Shown here: positions 49,217-60,224 of the stretch, piece after piece | Numbering within the stretch: position 1 is the stretch's first letter | Layout of the letters: each line of letters starts with the position of its first letter | Source: Sporothrix humicola | Lineage: Eukaryota; Ascomycota; Sordariomycetes; Ophiostomatales; Ophiostomataceae | DNA length: 64,000 nt | Direction: 5' to 3' | Assembly: GCA_021396245.1 (NCBI GenBank) | Contig: WNYE01000011.1 | Span: 310,001 to 374,000, forward strand | Notes under the pieces: model-generated | What the model saw: the letters and a program-made list of their open reading frames with translations, nothing else | Databases searched by the model: none | What the model was told of the DNA's origin: nothing | Translations under genes and position numbers: made by a program

Positions 49217-51453
49217 ATGCCGCTACCGGCTTCTCCCCCGCTTTTGGCTCTCCCACCATGCCGTGCAGCCCTCGCGGGTCGCGTTTCGGCACTCGCAGTG
49301 ACCAGGACCAGCTCGCGGCGGTGGTTGGCCAGCAGCGGATCAGCTCTGCCGGGCGTGCATGGTGTGCCTGGATCCCGGCTGCATCGCGCCCGTCTGTCGC
49401 CATCTTGTTACCGAAACGCTGTCCTCGTTCCTGGTGCGCGCTTCATTGCCTCTACATCATCTAATACCACTTCGGCCAAGGACAACAAACCATTGAAGGC
49501 AACCTCGTCGACCTCGACCACACTCCTGCCGTCTCAATTTGCCAGACAGACCCGTGCCGCCAGTACTTCTGCATCCTCCTCCGCAAGCTCCTTCCCGGAC
49601 CCCAACATGTACACGACGTCGTTTGCCTTTTTCGAGGCGCTGTGGGAGGCGGGCGTGACGCACTGCTTTGTCAACCTGGGCTCGGACCACCCCAGCATCA
49701 TCGAGGCCATGGTGCAGGGCCAGCGCGAGAAGAAGGACAAGTTTCCCAAGATGATTACCTGTCCAAATGAGGTGGGCCCCCCTTCCCAGTAGTCCATTTT
49801 TATTGAGCCTCTCTAACAAGGTAGATGGTCGCTATGAGCATGGCGGACGGCTATGCCCGCTTGACCGGCAAGCCGCAGTGCGTCATTGTGCATGTCGATG
49901 TCGGCACACAGGGCCTGGGCGCGGCCGTGCACAATTCCAGCACAGGCCGTGCCCCCGTCCTTGTGTTTGCCGGTATCAGCCCCTTCACGATCGAGGGCGA
50001 GATGCGCGGCTCGCGCACCGAGTACATCCACTGGATCCAGGACGTGCCGGACCAGAAGCAGATTTTGGGGCAGTACTGCCGCTACGCGGCCGAGATCAAG
50101 ACGGGCCGCAACGTCAAGCAAATGGTGAACCGCGCCCTGACGTTTGCCAAGTCACAGCCGGCCGGCCCCGTGTACCTCTGCGGTGCGCGTGAGGTCATGG
50201 AGGAAGAGATCAAGCCGTATCATCTCAAGCAGGACGACTGGAAGCCCGTGCAGCTCGGTGGTCTCCCGCCGGACTCGATCAAGGACATTGCGTCGGCGCT
50301 GGCTGGTGCCAAGGAGCCGCTGTTGATCACCGGCTACGCGGGCCGCAACCACGGTGTGGCGCCCGCGCTTGTGGAGCTGGCCGACGCCGTTCCCAAGTTG
50401 AGAGTACTGGACACCGGTGGCAGCGACATGTGCTTCCCCGCCGACCACCCTGCCTGGCTGGGTCTGCGGTTCGGCTCGCACGACGCCATCCGCACGGCCG
50501 ACGTGATTGTCGTCGTCGACTGCGACGTGCCGTGGATCAACACGCAGTGTCCGCCGCCCGAGGATGCGCGTGTCTTCCACATTGACTGCGACCCGCTCAA
50601 GAAGATGATGCCCGTTTTTTACATTGCCGCCGAGCAGCGCTTCCAGGCGGATTCCCTGCTGAGCATCCAGCAGCTCACCCAGCACTTCAAGGAGACACCC
50701 GTCCCGCCGTCGTCGGCCAACGGCAACGAGCGTGTGGCCGCGCACAAGGCCTTGCTGGCCAAGATCGAGGAGGCGGCCAAGCCCCAACCCGACGGCGGGT
50801 TCGGCGTCGGCCACCTGACCAAGACGCTGCGCACGACGTGCCCCGAGGACACGATCTGGGCCATTGAGGCGGTGACGAGCACGGGCTTTGTGCACGAGAA
50901 TCTAAGACCGACGCAGCCGGGCCAGTGGATCAACTGCGGCGGCGGCGGCCTCGGCTGGTCGGGCGGCGGTGCGCTGGGCATCAAGCTGGCGACGGACTAC
51001 GAGAACGGCGGCACCAACAAGGGCCGCTTCGTGTGCCAGATTGTGGGCGACGGCACGTTCTTGTTTAGTGTGCCGGGCAGTGTCTACTGGATTTCCAAGC
51101 GCTACAACATTCCCGTCTTGACGATTGTCTTGAACAATAAGGGTAAGTCTCCCCTCCCTAGTATTAATTTGAATTTCACTGACGTACATCCAGGCTGGAA
51201 CGCCCCCCGCCGCTCGCTGCTGCTAGTCCACCCCGACGGACTAGGCTCGCAGGCGACCAACGAGGAGATCAACATTGAGTTCAGCCCGTCGCCCGACTAC
51301 GGCGGCATCGCCAAGGCGGCGGCGTGCGGCGACCTGTTTACGGCGCGCGTGGACAAGTCGGCCGAGCTCGAGTCGGTCTTGCGCGAGGCCATCAAGTCGG
51401 TGCAGGGTGGTGTTTCCGCTGTGGTGGACTGCAAGGTGGCCATGGGCTGTTAA
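49217..51453 (+). CDS. ThDP-dependent enzyme, acetolactate-synthase/benzoylformate-decarboxylase-like
   Basis: Three exons (49217-49771, 49825-51142, 51194-51453) give 710 residues. The introns (53 and 51 bases) have GTGGGC...GTAG and GTAAGT...CCAG ends; the joins restore CPNE-MVAMSMADGYARL and VLNNKG-WNAP. The N-terminal ~130 residues are Ser/Ala/Arg-rich with few acids, probably a mitochondrial presequence. The pyrimidine-binding domain holds the catalytic Glu in TCPNEMVA. The C-terminal domain has the ThDP motif GDGTFLF...LNN. The family includes acetolactate synthase, oxalyl-CoA/2-hydroxyacyl-CoA lyases and benzoylformate decarboxylase. I see no regulatory-subunit context, and the sequence is not close to the biosynthetic acetolactate synthase I would recognise, so the substrate is open. 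The first intron starts GTGGGC, a weak donor. Confidence 0.82.
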
Positions 51454-52502
51454 GCGTGTGGAGGTGGAGCGTGACAAAAGGCCTTGATTACATTACGTTT
51501 GAAAGAAGATAAACAAATGCAACGTTTGAATGGTTTCCGATTGTCCGTTTGCCCACTTTCTGTCTTGCTCCACTTCCAGTAATCTTACCTAGGTATGCGG
51601 CTCATTGTAGGCCTCGTGATGGGCACAATTTTGTAGAGTCCTAACCCACAAAGCCATGACATAACCGAGCACTTCTGCAGGACCGTCGTCCGTCGTCACC
51701 ACTTTTTCCATCCGAGATATCCATGAATCCACCACATGGCAAATGTAATGTCCGGACATTTAAAGGACCCGGCTTCGGAACACGAGTCATTATCGTGAAA
51801 TCGTGGACTCGTGTAGTATTCAATTATTGATTCCAGTAATAGTCAATAGCCCTCCGTCCCCCGAACCCCTACTTAGCCTCCAGGTCTATATGCGGGTAAA
51901 GTGAGTCCTTGTGGAGAAAGAGCAGAGCCGTATGTGGGCGGGTATATTCCATATGGTCCATAAGGGCGGTAGATAGACACGGTAATGGGCATTAAGGGGT
52001 ATGCCTATATGGAGACGACGGAACATATCGACTTTTGCCGTTAATGACATACTCTCCACATTGGCTGCCCTTTTACTGCCCATCCGACCGAACGGCGCCA
52101 GGGTGCCGAGCTGGATATTGTGTAGACATTGAACAGAATTGCGGCTCACTCTATATTTTGTGCCCTTTCCTTTCGTGTGTAAACGACGGTTATGCTATGC
52201 ACCATTTGGATAAAAGCAAACTGCACGACCAAGACGAGCGCAAATTAAGGAACGAACGTAGTGCAATAGTGTATTAATACAGCAAATTGAAAGCATGCGC
52301 TCCCCCGAGGACGTACGGAACACGATGCCTGGTTAGAGGGGAAGAGGAGGGGATGGATAGAAGGACGACGATATTTAATTCCCTTGGCATCCCCTGATAA
52401 GTAGTGCCTTTCCCGCTGATCCTTGTCGGTGTTGTCTGTGTTTGTTTTCTCGTTTTCTCTCTGTCTCTGTATCTTCCTGTCTACCTGCTACGCACCGTCA
52501 AA
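51454..52502. other. intergenic: ThDP enzyme 3' flank and esterase promoter
   Basis: No gene is supported. The middle is AT-rich. The 130 bases before the esterase contain a TATA-like box and a C/T-rich leader. Confidence 0.5.
52372..52378 (+). promoter_or_regulatory. TATA-like box, esterase gene
   Basis: TATTTAA lies 131 bases before the ATG at 52503, the spacing shared by several accessory genes here. Confidence 0.4.
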
Positions 52503-53408
52503 ATGCACTCCTCACTCGCTCTCGGCCTCGTCTCGGCCTTTGCGGCCGTCGCCGCCGGCCAGGGCATCACCAAGGTCTCGGACTTCACGGCCGGCCCCAC
52601 CAAGCTCGGCATGTACGTCTACGTGCCCAAGACGCTCGCCAAGCCGGCGCCCATCCTGCTGGCCATCCACCACTGCCAGGGCTCGGCGCAGGGCTACTCC
52701 ACGGAGACAAAGTACCAGCCGCTGGCCGACAAGCACGGGTTTGTCATTATCTACCCCAACTCGCGGTCGTCGGGCGGCTGCTTTGATGTTTCCAGCACCG
52801 CCTCCCTGACCCACGACGGCGGCGGCGACTCCCAGACCATGGCCAACATGGTCAAGTACGTGATCCAAAAGTACGACGGCGACGCCAACCGCACGTACGT
52901 CACGGGCACGTCGTCGGGCGCCATGATGACCAACGTCATGGTCGGCGCGTACCCGGACATGTTCCAGGCGGGCTCGGTGTACAGCGGCGTGCCCGACGGC
53001 TGCTTCTTCGTGCAGGGTGCCACCGCGACCCAGGACCCGCCCGGCTGGTCCAACAACTGCGCCAATGGCCAGCTGACAAAGACGGCCGAGCAGTGGGGCG
53101 ACCTGACCCGCAGCTACTATCCTGGCTACACGGGCCCGCGCCCGCGCATGCAGATCTGGCACGGCACCGCGGACAACACGCTGCGCTACCCTAATTACCA
53201 GGAAACCCTCAAGCAGTGGTCCAACGTCCTCAAGCTGTCGGACCCCAAGACGGCCGCCAACACGCCGCAGAGCGGCTACACGCAGACCATTTACGGCGAC
53301 GGCACGTCGACGACGGCGCAGCTGGTCGGCTACAGCGCGCAGGGCGTCGGCCACACCGTGCCCGTGCACGAGTCGATCGACATGGCCTTTTTCGGTCTTG
53401 ACAAATAG
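52503..53408 (+). CDS. secreted acetylxylan esterase-like CE1 / PHB-depolymerase-type esterase
   Basis: The intronless product has 301 residues. A signal peptide (MHSSLALGLVSAFAAVAAG) precedes an alpha/beta-hydrolase domain of the esterase_phd/CE1 type: KLGMYVYVPKTL, AIHHCQGSAQGY (oxyanion region), YPNSRSSGGCFDV. The catalytic Ser is in GTSSGAMMTN, the Asp in HGTADNTLRYPN and the His in GVGHTVP. The enzyme would remove acetyl (or feruloyl) groups from xylan outside the cell. There is no carbohydrate-binding module, unlike many orthologues that end with a CBM1. It faces the LysM gene tail-to-tail. A TATA-like box supports the chosen start. Confidence 0.9.
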   Translation: MHSSLALGLVSAFAAVAAGQGITKVSDFTAGPTKLGMYVYVPKTLAKPAPILLAIHHCQGSAQGYSTETKYQPLADKHGFVIIYPNSRSSGGCFDVSSTASLTHDGGGDSQTMANMVKYVIQKYDGDANRTYVTGTSSGAMMTNVMVGAYPDMFQAGSVYSGVPDGCFFVQGATATQDPPGWSNNCANGQLTKTAEQWGDLTRSYYPGYTGPRPRMQIWHGTADNTLRYPNYQETLKQWSNVLKLSDPKTAANTPQSGYTQTIYGDGTSTTAQLVGYSAQGVGHTVPVHESIDMAFFGLDK

Positions 53409-53732
53409 GCAGAGAGCGATAGTATGAAAATGAAAGCCGAGTGCGTGGTGTGTGAGAACTAACAGTCTGCAGTACTGTTGAGCGTGATGTAGTGGCGATG
53501 TTGTTTTGTACATAACATTCTTTTCATTTATTTACTTTCACATTTATATTTCATCACATTTGTCTTTCACATATCAACTGGGCCCAAAATGCATTCAAAA
53601 AATATAGGTGAAGAAAAATGTTGAATTTTAAGAATATGTAGAAAGAAATCAGAATGCGAATAAAATAACACGCAATATCATATCGTAGCCTTGTCAATCC
53701 CAAACTTCAGATTCAGTCTCGTCGACAACCCT
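53409..53732. other. convergent intergenic region (two 3' UTRs)
   Basis: AT-rich sequence between the stops of the esterase (plus) and LysM (minus) genes, with T-rich and A-rich runs suited to 3' end formation on each strand. No gene seen. Confidence 0.6.
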
Positions 53733-54104
53733 CTAGCCCTGCTTCTTGCCATCATTGTCCTTGCCGCCCTCGCCGCCACCCTCGCCGCCGCCGGTGCCCT
53801 TGTGGCCCTTGTGGTCGGTGCAGACGTAGTATCCTTTCATTAAGTTGGAGCACTTTTTGTTGACGCCCGAGTTCCAGCTGTAAAAGTCGTTCAAGGAAAT
53901 GTGGGCGCCGTTCGCAATCTTGGAGCAGTTGTCGCCGGCCTTGACCTTGTGGTAGGCGCTGCAGTCCTTGGGCGTGCCCGGCTGGACGGGCGAGGGGGCT
54001 CTGCGGTCGAGCGTGTGGAGGGTGGAAGCGTCTGTGGTTGGGGCCGCGCTGACGAGCTGAGCGGCGCCGAGGAGGGCGACGGTGATGGTAGAGAAGATCT
54101 TCAT
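53733..54104 (-). CDS. small secreted single-LysM protein (effector-like)
   Basis: The intronless product has 123 residues. A signal peptide (residues ~1-20, ending LVSAAP) is followed by a short pro-region ending in LDRR, a Kex2-like site. One LysM module (about 48-95) reads CSAYHKVKAGDNCSKIA, ISLNDFYSWNSGV and LMKGYYVC, with the conserved W-N and paired Cys. The tail is Gly/Glu/Lys-rich low complexity. LysM modules bind chitin-type oligosaccharides; secreted fungal LysM proteins can shield hyphae or hide chitin fragments from plant receptors. Single-module forms also occur in saprotrophs and mycoparasites, so an effector role is inferred. A TATA box lies about 130 bases upstream. Confidence 0.88.
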   Translation of the reverse strand: MKIFSTITVALLGAAQLVSAAPTTDASTLHTLDRRAPSPVQPGTPKDCSAYHKVKAGDNCSKIANGAHISLNDFYSWNSGVNKKCSNLMKGYYVCTDHKGHKGTGGGEGGGEGGKDNDGKKQG

Positions 54105-54134
54105 TGTGGTGGATGTGGTAGATGTGTGGACTTT

Positions 54135-54153
54135 TGTGTGTGTGTGTGTGTGT
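54135..54153. repeat. (TG)n microsatellite in the LysM gene leader
   Basis: A run of about nine TG dinucleotides lies 30-50 bases upstream of the LysM start codon and so within its transcribed leader. Confidence 0.8.
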
Positions 54154-54228
54154 TATGTTTGTGGGTGATTGTGAGTGATTGTTGATTGATCTGGTTTTGT
54201 TGTTTGAGATGATGTGGGAGATGGACGA

Positions 54229-54235
54229 CCTTTAT
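54229..54235 (-). promoter_or_regulatory. TATA box, LysM gene
   Basis: TATAAAG on the minus strand begins 131 bases before the ATG at 54104. Confidence 0.45.
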
Positions 54236-56179
54236 ACGTCGATAGTGATGTCAGAATATGCTCAGAGTTGGACAAGACAAGACATAAACATAGACACTGA
54301 CTTAAATACAAGGCAAAAACTGCCTCTACGTTTTTTGACTCTTGTCCATCTACATCGATGCCAACGTTCCAAGAGTGGCAGTGAATACGAGAAATGAAAG
54401 TAAATAAAAAGTAAAAGATTAAAATAAAAATATCGACGACGATCAAAAAGGAATTAAGACTTTGGGTTGACGATTTTAGCCTTACAAGGGGCTCTGCATC
54501 GACTCTGCACCTACACCCAGTGATGTCTGTTGCCTTCCATATTGCCAAGAGACGACGATGCACGGGGTGCAAGCTGTGCTGGCTGGGTCTCCACCCGCGT
54601 TGTCGATGAGGCTATTTTAAGATGTAGTGAGTAAATAACAACACAAAAATCCGGGATATTGTAGCATCGATCTATTGTTGCAATATGATCGTCGGTAACA
54701 CATTGGACGGTGGTTGTAGTCGTTGGTTCAACTTTGGCTGGGATGAGAGTAATGTCTTTCAAAGTTGGCTGTGCATTTATGTCGTACATGCTGACAGCTG
54801 TCACAGTGAATGTTAAACACACATTGTGGGGCTGACTTACACGACAGGCCGCGACGAAGTCAACTGCCAAAATGGGAAAGTACCGTGAACACAACACAAA
54901 CACATGCAATCTGATCGAAATCCAATCTACAATGAGGCTTTTACATACGCGTATCAACGGTCGCCGATGCACCGAATCTTGGGAGTGTTATTCGCCGTTG
55001 AATTTCCATTTCTGAGGTGCACCACAATGCCCCCTGTCCTTAGCGAGGTCCCCAGACCAATATACAGGAAGGCGCAGGCGTGCAGAAGCGTGCACAGGTA
55101 TAGGTGCTTTTTTGGCCAGTAACCCCTAGAAAGGACCTAAACTGCGGTTAAATATAGTGCTGCGATTGGGCGTCAGGGCGTTTACGGCCCCCAAGTCTTG
55201 GGGGACAAAAAAAAACAACGAGACAACAACAAAGGCCAAGAGCCCCAAGACGGCAGGCAACTGACTGCGCCCGACAGGAGTAGACGAGTAACAATAAGTA
55301 AACGCTTCTTGGGGCTTCACATGCACTCATTACACAGTGGCAATGCTCAAGCGACGTCATTTGGAGTGCTTGGGCCGTACAAAAGACCAGGCGATCGGGC
55401 CGTCTGGCCTTATCCTGACTGCACAGTACCTTAGCGAGCTTAGTTTCTTTTGATTCTGTTATTTTGTTTACTCCCACCCTTGCTGTTTCTAGTGTCGTTC
55501 TCTACTTGCTTAAAATAAGGTTAATTTATCCCCGTCGCTATTTCAACGTCTTTTCGCTGTTGGTCATCTCGTTTGCTCACCGTTGCTCTCCGTTTAATTC
55601 AACTGTGTGAGTGAAAAGTTGCCTTCTTTTCTTCTCATATTTTTTCTCTTGACAGTAAAAAAGAGCGATAAGTCACAGAAATTGATGCCTCATCTAGCCA
55701 ATCTTTGGACGTACTACTCTATGATCTATGATACACAGCAATAACCAAACCGTGGGCATACGTAATCAAAGCACACGAGCAATAAGTGCAATTTGACGCG
55801 AGTTTGTGGCGCAGGAAGTACAGAATACAAAATGGCCCCCGCGAGTTGTGCTCCTCTTGTTCCTGCCGTACGTCCTGCCGGATTCCCGTCCCGGCCTCCA
55901 CGAAAAGTGTGGCTTGCAGATGCATCTACATCTGCAAGGAGCAAACACGATCTTGGTACTCTTGGCTACACAAACGTCACAAAAAGGCAAGGAGGCATTG
56001 TTCCTGCGCCGCAATATCGATGTTGACGATGATGAACCTCGTCGACTGGATTGGGAAATGTCCCGCTCTCGAGCGCAGCGTTTTTCCTCATCTAGCCCAA
56101 GAACCGAGACACGTTCAACACCGTACTCCGTACACAATGTGCAGATAACAAGAATATACCACCGTACACAAGAACACTC

Positions 56180-58341
56180 TCAACCCAGCAAAATCCTCTG
56201 TATGGACGGCCCATTCGAGGCGGCCCCCAACTCCAAAGCGGCCGTCTGTACCTGGCCGATGCCCCGACGGTAGGCGATGCCCGCCTTCCACTCAATGGCC
56301 ATCGCCCAGAGACTATCTTTAGATGCAGATTGTGCGCTGGTCACCCAACCCAGAAGGATGAGATCGACTGCAGACCCCTGCATTGGGAGGAACGTGGCTT
56401 CGTCTGGGAAGAGGTGGCCAACCACTGTGCCAGTGGATGACAAGAGGTCGAGTCGTGTCGGAGGTTCTTCTCCTTTAATAAGCGGCTCACCAGCGGCCAA
56501 AGAGAGATGGACTGCCCAGCCAACAAGGACAGAGTACGGAGGAAAGGCGCTGACAACTGTTAGCAATGCTGTTCGTTGGACAATACTGGACAAGAACTCA
56601 CGGTATGTCGACAGCTTCACCGCTTGGATTCATCCCCGCTGCCTGCCTTGCATTCTTCGCCCTCGGGTCGGCAAACAGTCGTTCTTGTTCCTGCTCGTCG
56701 TCGTCAGCCAGCCTGGGTGGACGATATCGAGGTGTGTGACTGCCAGGCACAGGCTTTGTCGGTGAGCGCCGTTGTGCTTTCAGTTTCTGGGTTCCTACTG
56801 TCGTTAGCTTTTTTCATCACACATTCTCTCTATTTTATCTGCCAGCTACGCATGAATGCAAACTTACTGGCCCACCGCGATGCGGCCCAACTCCGCGCGG
56901 CTCTCTCATTGACACCACCCGGACCGAGTCGTCTCAACTGCCGTCCCAGTTGACCCCGACTGTTGACCAGGTCAAAGGCCCAGCGGGGAAACCGCTGAGA
57001 TGCCTCCAGGCCGTCTTTTTTTAGAATGTCTTTCTTCCAGTCCACCATGTCGAGACGTGTGCTCGAGCCGACGGCATATGGCAGACTGTCTTCAGGAGAG
57101 ATGATATCGTTGTCGATTTGGTTGGGAGCGAGGCTGGCCACGGTGTCGCCAAACAGGTGGGCACTCTCTTTCAAGAACACCGCCAAGTTTGACGCCGGTG
57201 CCGGCGTGCCATCGAAATCCGGCAAGCGCCACTGCCTAAGCCGTCTCATACTGCCGGCTTTAGATAGCTCGTCCCATTCCACAAGGCTGTCATCCTGGAG
57301 CCAGGACACAAGAGTCGTGGCTGTGTCTTTCGTTATATCTCCATCGCCAGCCAGCAGCCACTCGATACCTCCGCTACAGCCGGCCCACGAGAAACTGGCA
57401 AACTCTGGCCGTCGACGACCTTTTGATGTTTTGAAGAGAAGGAACGCATTGATGTAGTACGCTGGCAAGCCTTCGACCGCATCTGTCCGCATACCGGCAA
57501 ACAATGATCGTCCCATTCCATAAAATGAATGGAGGGCATCGCCGTCACGGGCAAGGGTGCGCTGTGAATACTCTTGAGTGAGCTGCATATAGCTGGCTAT
57601 ACACGAGAGAATACCTTCAGCTGTTCCGGGCACTCTGTTGATCAGACTCGGTCCAGGGATGGAGTTGAGTGTTGCGTCTGACCATACACTGGTGCCGTTT
57701 CGACAGCAAAAGAAGACACCATTGTCTGTAAGCAGAACTGCCCGCTGAGAAAGAGCCAGTTCACCCAAAGTCGGTGCATGCCCCGAATATGCTGACATAG
57801 ACAGTACCTGGGTAGCATCGATACTGCCGTCATTTTCGGCGATACCCTCGGATAGCCCCGGCGTACCATCCCTCGCAGCAACAATGGTGAACAAAGCCCC
57901 GCTGAAGACAGAATGCTGTATCGACACCCCAACGTCTAGGTCCTGTTCGTCGTTATGCACAAGACAGAGCGACTCTACACAAAGGTAACGCTCCCCAATA
58001 GCCCCGACAAGATCAAGGGCGTCGCGGACAGTGGGCGACAGTGACGGCCGTATGTTGGCCAGCGCCCGTTCTGCAGCCAACTCTTCATAGTTTGCCGTCG
58101 TCAGACGAAGGTCATCTTCGCTTCTGACACAGCTCAATGTCACGTATTGACTGTCCAGCGATGCCGGCACAATACAGCCTCGCTCCAAGTCAACAACCCG
58201 AAAGTTGGATGTCGCGGACTCGTCAAAACGGAGGGAGAGAGTAGGGGCGTCGCGTTCTGGGAAACCACCATGATAGGCGGTGTGCTCGGTCTCGCACGCC
58301 TGTAGCTAGGCCTTGAGCTGGGATGCATCGAAAGCAGACAT
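56180..58341 (-). pseudogene. HET-domain (heterokaryon incompatibility) protein with premature stop at codon 12
   Basis: Three exons fit: 58341-56868, 56797-56602 and 56549-56180, with introns of 70 and 52 bases (GTAAGT...CTAACGACAG and GTGAGT...TTGTCAG). The joined frame is 680 codons but codon 12 (58308-58306) is TAG. Coding sense is clear on both sides: MSAFDASQLKA before the stop and LQACETEH, FRVVDLERGC after it. HET signatures follow: YVTLSCVRSEDD, TVRDALDLVGAIGERYLCVESLCLVHND, FTIVAARDGTPGL. The usual LSYVWG box reads LSCVRS, another sign of decay or divergence. HET proteins trigger cell death on fusion of unlike strains. The gene may be dead, be rescued by readthrough (TAG CTA), start downstream, or be spliced around the stop. 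Confidence 0.72.
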
Positions 58342-59380
58342 GGCGTTGGCTGGACTTGGCAAAGTTTGGCATACAGTATTGGGAAACTGTCAGAGAGCGA
58401 GAAGAAACGGTCAAAATGAATGCAATCGTTGGTTTTGGTTGGCAGGTGCGAGTCTTTGAATTGCCTCAAAAGAAGACCGGACGGGCCGCAACAGAATATC
58501 AGACGAACGATTGTCCGAAGAGAGGGTGTCGTCGATTATATTTATATAGACTGCTGGCTTTGTCAAATTCGGGTCGGCGTGCCGTTGACAGGATGATGTA
58601 AGACGAGAGGTGACAAAAGATTTGTGCAGTTGGGAAAAATCGTTCTAGAAATGGGGACGTCGTAGGATTTCATGCAGCCGCTGATTGGTGAGGCTGATCT
58701 AGACCGCATCCGAATCCTGCGGTGTTAAGGCACAGCCGAACATTCAGTGTGAGTGAAGGCATCATAATCTAAACCATTGACAGTGTTACAGACATGTGAA
58801 CAGTCTGGATTCCGAATGGGCAGACAAGCCTTCTCGGCGTAATCTATGCATGCACGACCAGAAAGCTTGTTCGGACGCCGAGCGATTAGATTTTGATCGA
58901 GATAAACAAGTCGGTGAACGATCACGACATATCTCACAAGGTCGCTCCCTCAAGTCCGAGTATGGAATCTCAAGGACATACGAAGATGACAATCTATTTT
59001 TCTTCCGGTACACGACACTTTAGAAGCATCAAATGTTCGAGCCGTGACCGAAGGAAGACCAACGTCTTATAGAATACTGTTTACGACGATGGCGATCGTG
59101 GCATCGTGATATCAATATTGAATAGACCGGCCCAGATCATTATCAGAATAGATCTCACATGATACTGTAGTACTGGAATTATTCGTGTGTTGAGCGCAAT
59201 AGGCCATAAGTAGACAACTGCCAAAGCTGCGGCGCAGTTGTAGATTTTCGAGTATATAAACTTGGATGGTCACGTTGTTGAAAATCAAAGATGAGGCCCA
59301 TCGTCACCACCATACTCACAACTTCACAGGAGTTCAATATCAACCAATAACTAAGCCAAACACTTCCCTTCATTTTCAAC
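58342..59380. other. divergent intergenic region, HET gene / small secreted protein gene
   Basis: No gene is supported. The sequence is mixed to AT-rich. The 130 bases before 59381 contain a TATA box and a CA/CT-rich leader. Confidence 0.5.
59253..59259 (+). promoter_or_regulatory. TATA box, small secreted protein gene
   Basis: TATATAA lies 128 bases before the ATG at 59381. Confidence 0.45.
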
Positions 59381-59965
59381 ATGCTCTTCATCAACATCCT
59401 CTCGGGCGTGGCCTACCTCTCGGGCCTGGCCTCTGGCCTGCGTGTTGAGTCGGGCACGTCTGTCGACCGTCTCCACGCCCGCGATGTTTCCCTTGTTCGT
59501 GGCGTCGACGGTTTTGCAGGTCTTGACACTTTTGACCAGAAGCCCAAGAAATGTCCCCAGAAGCCGGCCAAGGACCAGCACGCCGCGCGTGCCGCGTCCG
59601 AGCTCATCGGCGGCGTCGAGTACGTCTGGATGGGCGAGCACATCTTGGTGCCCACCACCCGCACGATCGCCGTCGCCGGCGTCAACGGGGTGCACCGCCG
59701 CCTTTTTCTTTGGGGGAGGCCACGTCCTGGGCGCCCACCTAGCTGCCAGCACAGAAGTCGCCGAGGCAAACACGGTGGCGGCGCCGTCATCGGGGCGCCC
59801 GACGACCACACACAGGCGGCGGTACACAACGCCATTGCCGCGCACATTGCCGCCGCGCACATTACGGCCGCCAACTATCCGTACCGTGGAGGCGACCACG
59901 ACTGCTGGCAGCTCAAGGTGGCGGCGGGGACGTCGTCGGTGGCGGAGAGCTGGTCGAGGCAGTGA
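59381..59965 (+). pseudogene. small secreted protein gene with two compensating 1-base frameshifts
   Basis: As written the frame gives 194 residues with a signal peptide (MLFINILSGVAYLSGLASG) and a plausible end (NYPYRGGDHDCWQLKVAAGT, given as pattern). Between about 59690 and 59775 the sensible coding frame is instead +1: it reads CTAAFFFGGGHVLGAHLAAS, hydrophobic and GC-ending, while the nominal frame reads an Arg/Pro-rich stretch there. The shift occurs at a run of four G (59687-59690), as if one G were extra, and is undone near 59771-59783 in a GGTGGCGGCG run, as if one base were missing. Small secreted fungal proteins with a VNGCTA-like core exist; I cannot name a function. Either the gene is damaged, has altered ~25 residues, or the sequence contains homopolymer errors. 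Confidence 0.5.
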
Positions 59966-60224
59966 AAGAGGGTGCGTAGCAGGCAGATGAAACCTCTGAG
60001 AGGGGATTGGGAATTGCTACGAGGTGGCTATTTTTTTTTTTTTTTACACACAACACACAGACCTTCACTTCACGTGTGCATATTTGTAGATCAACCTGAT
60101 TGAAACGAAGAACATTTCAACTCATGAATCATATTCATTACACAATACACAAAGTATGCGTCCAACTACCAACTATGTACAATCCTAGATCATCCGTTCA
60201 TTTTATTTTTATCCCACCAATCGA

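Larger units (their letters stand above)
54105..56179. other. intergenic: LysM promoter and HET 3' flank, with one weak gene candidate
   Basis: Next to the LysM gene are a (TG)n tract and a TATA box. On the minus strand near 54,600-54,900 there are splice-like signals (GTAAGT near 54838, a CACTGTGACAG acceptor near 54790) around a short open frame containing CVTDDHIATIDRCYN. This could be a tiny multi-exon gene or a remnant; support is weak. The rest of the interval shows nothing. Confidence 0.4.

Noticed and set aside
52512..53513. 333-codon minus-strand frame opposite the esterase
   Set aside because: Antisense shadow rich in Arg/Val/His; the plus strand has signal peptide and catalytic triad.
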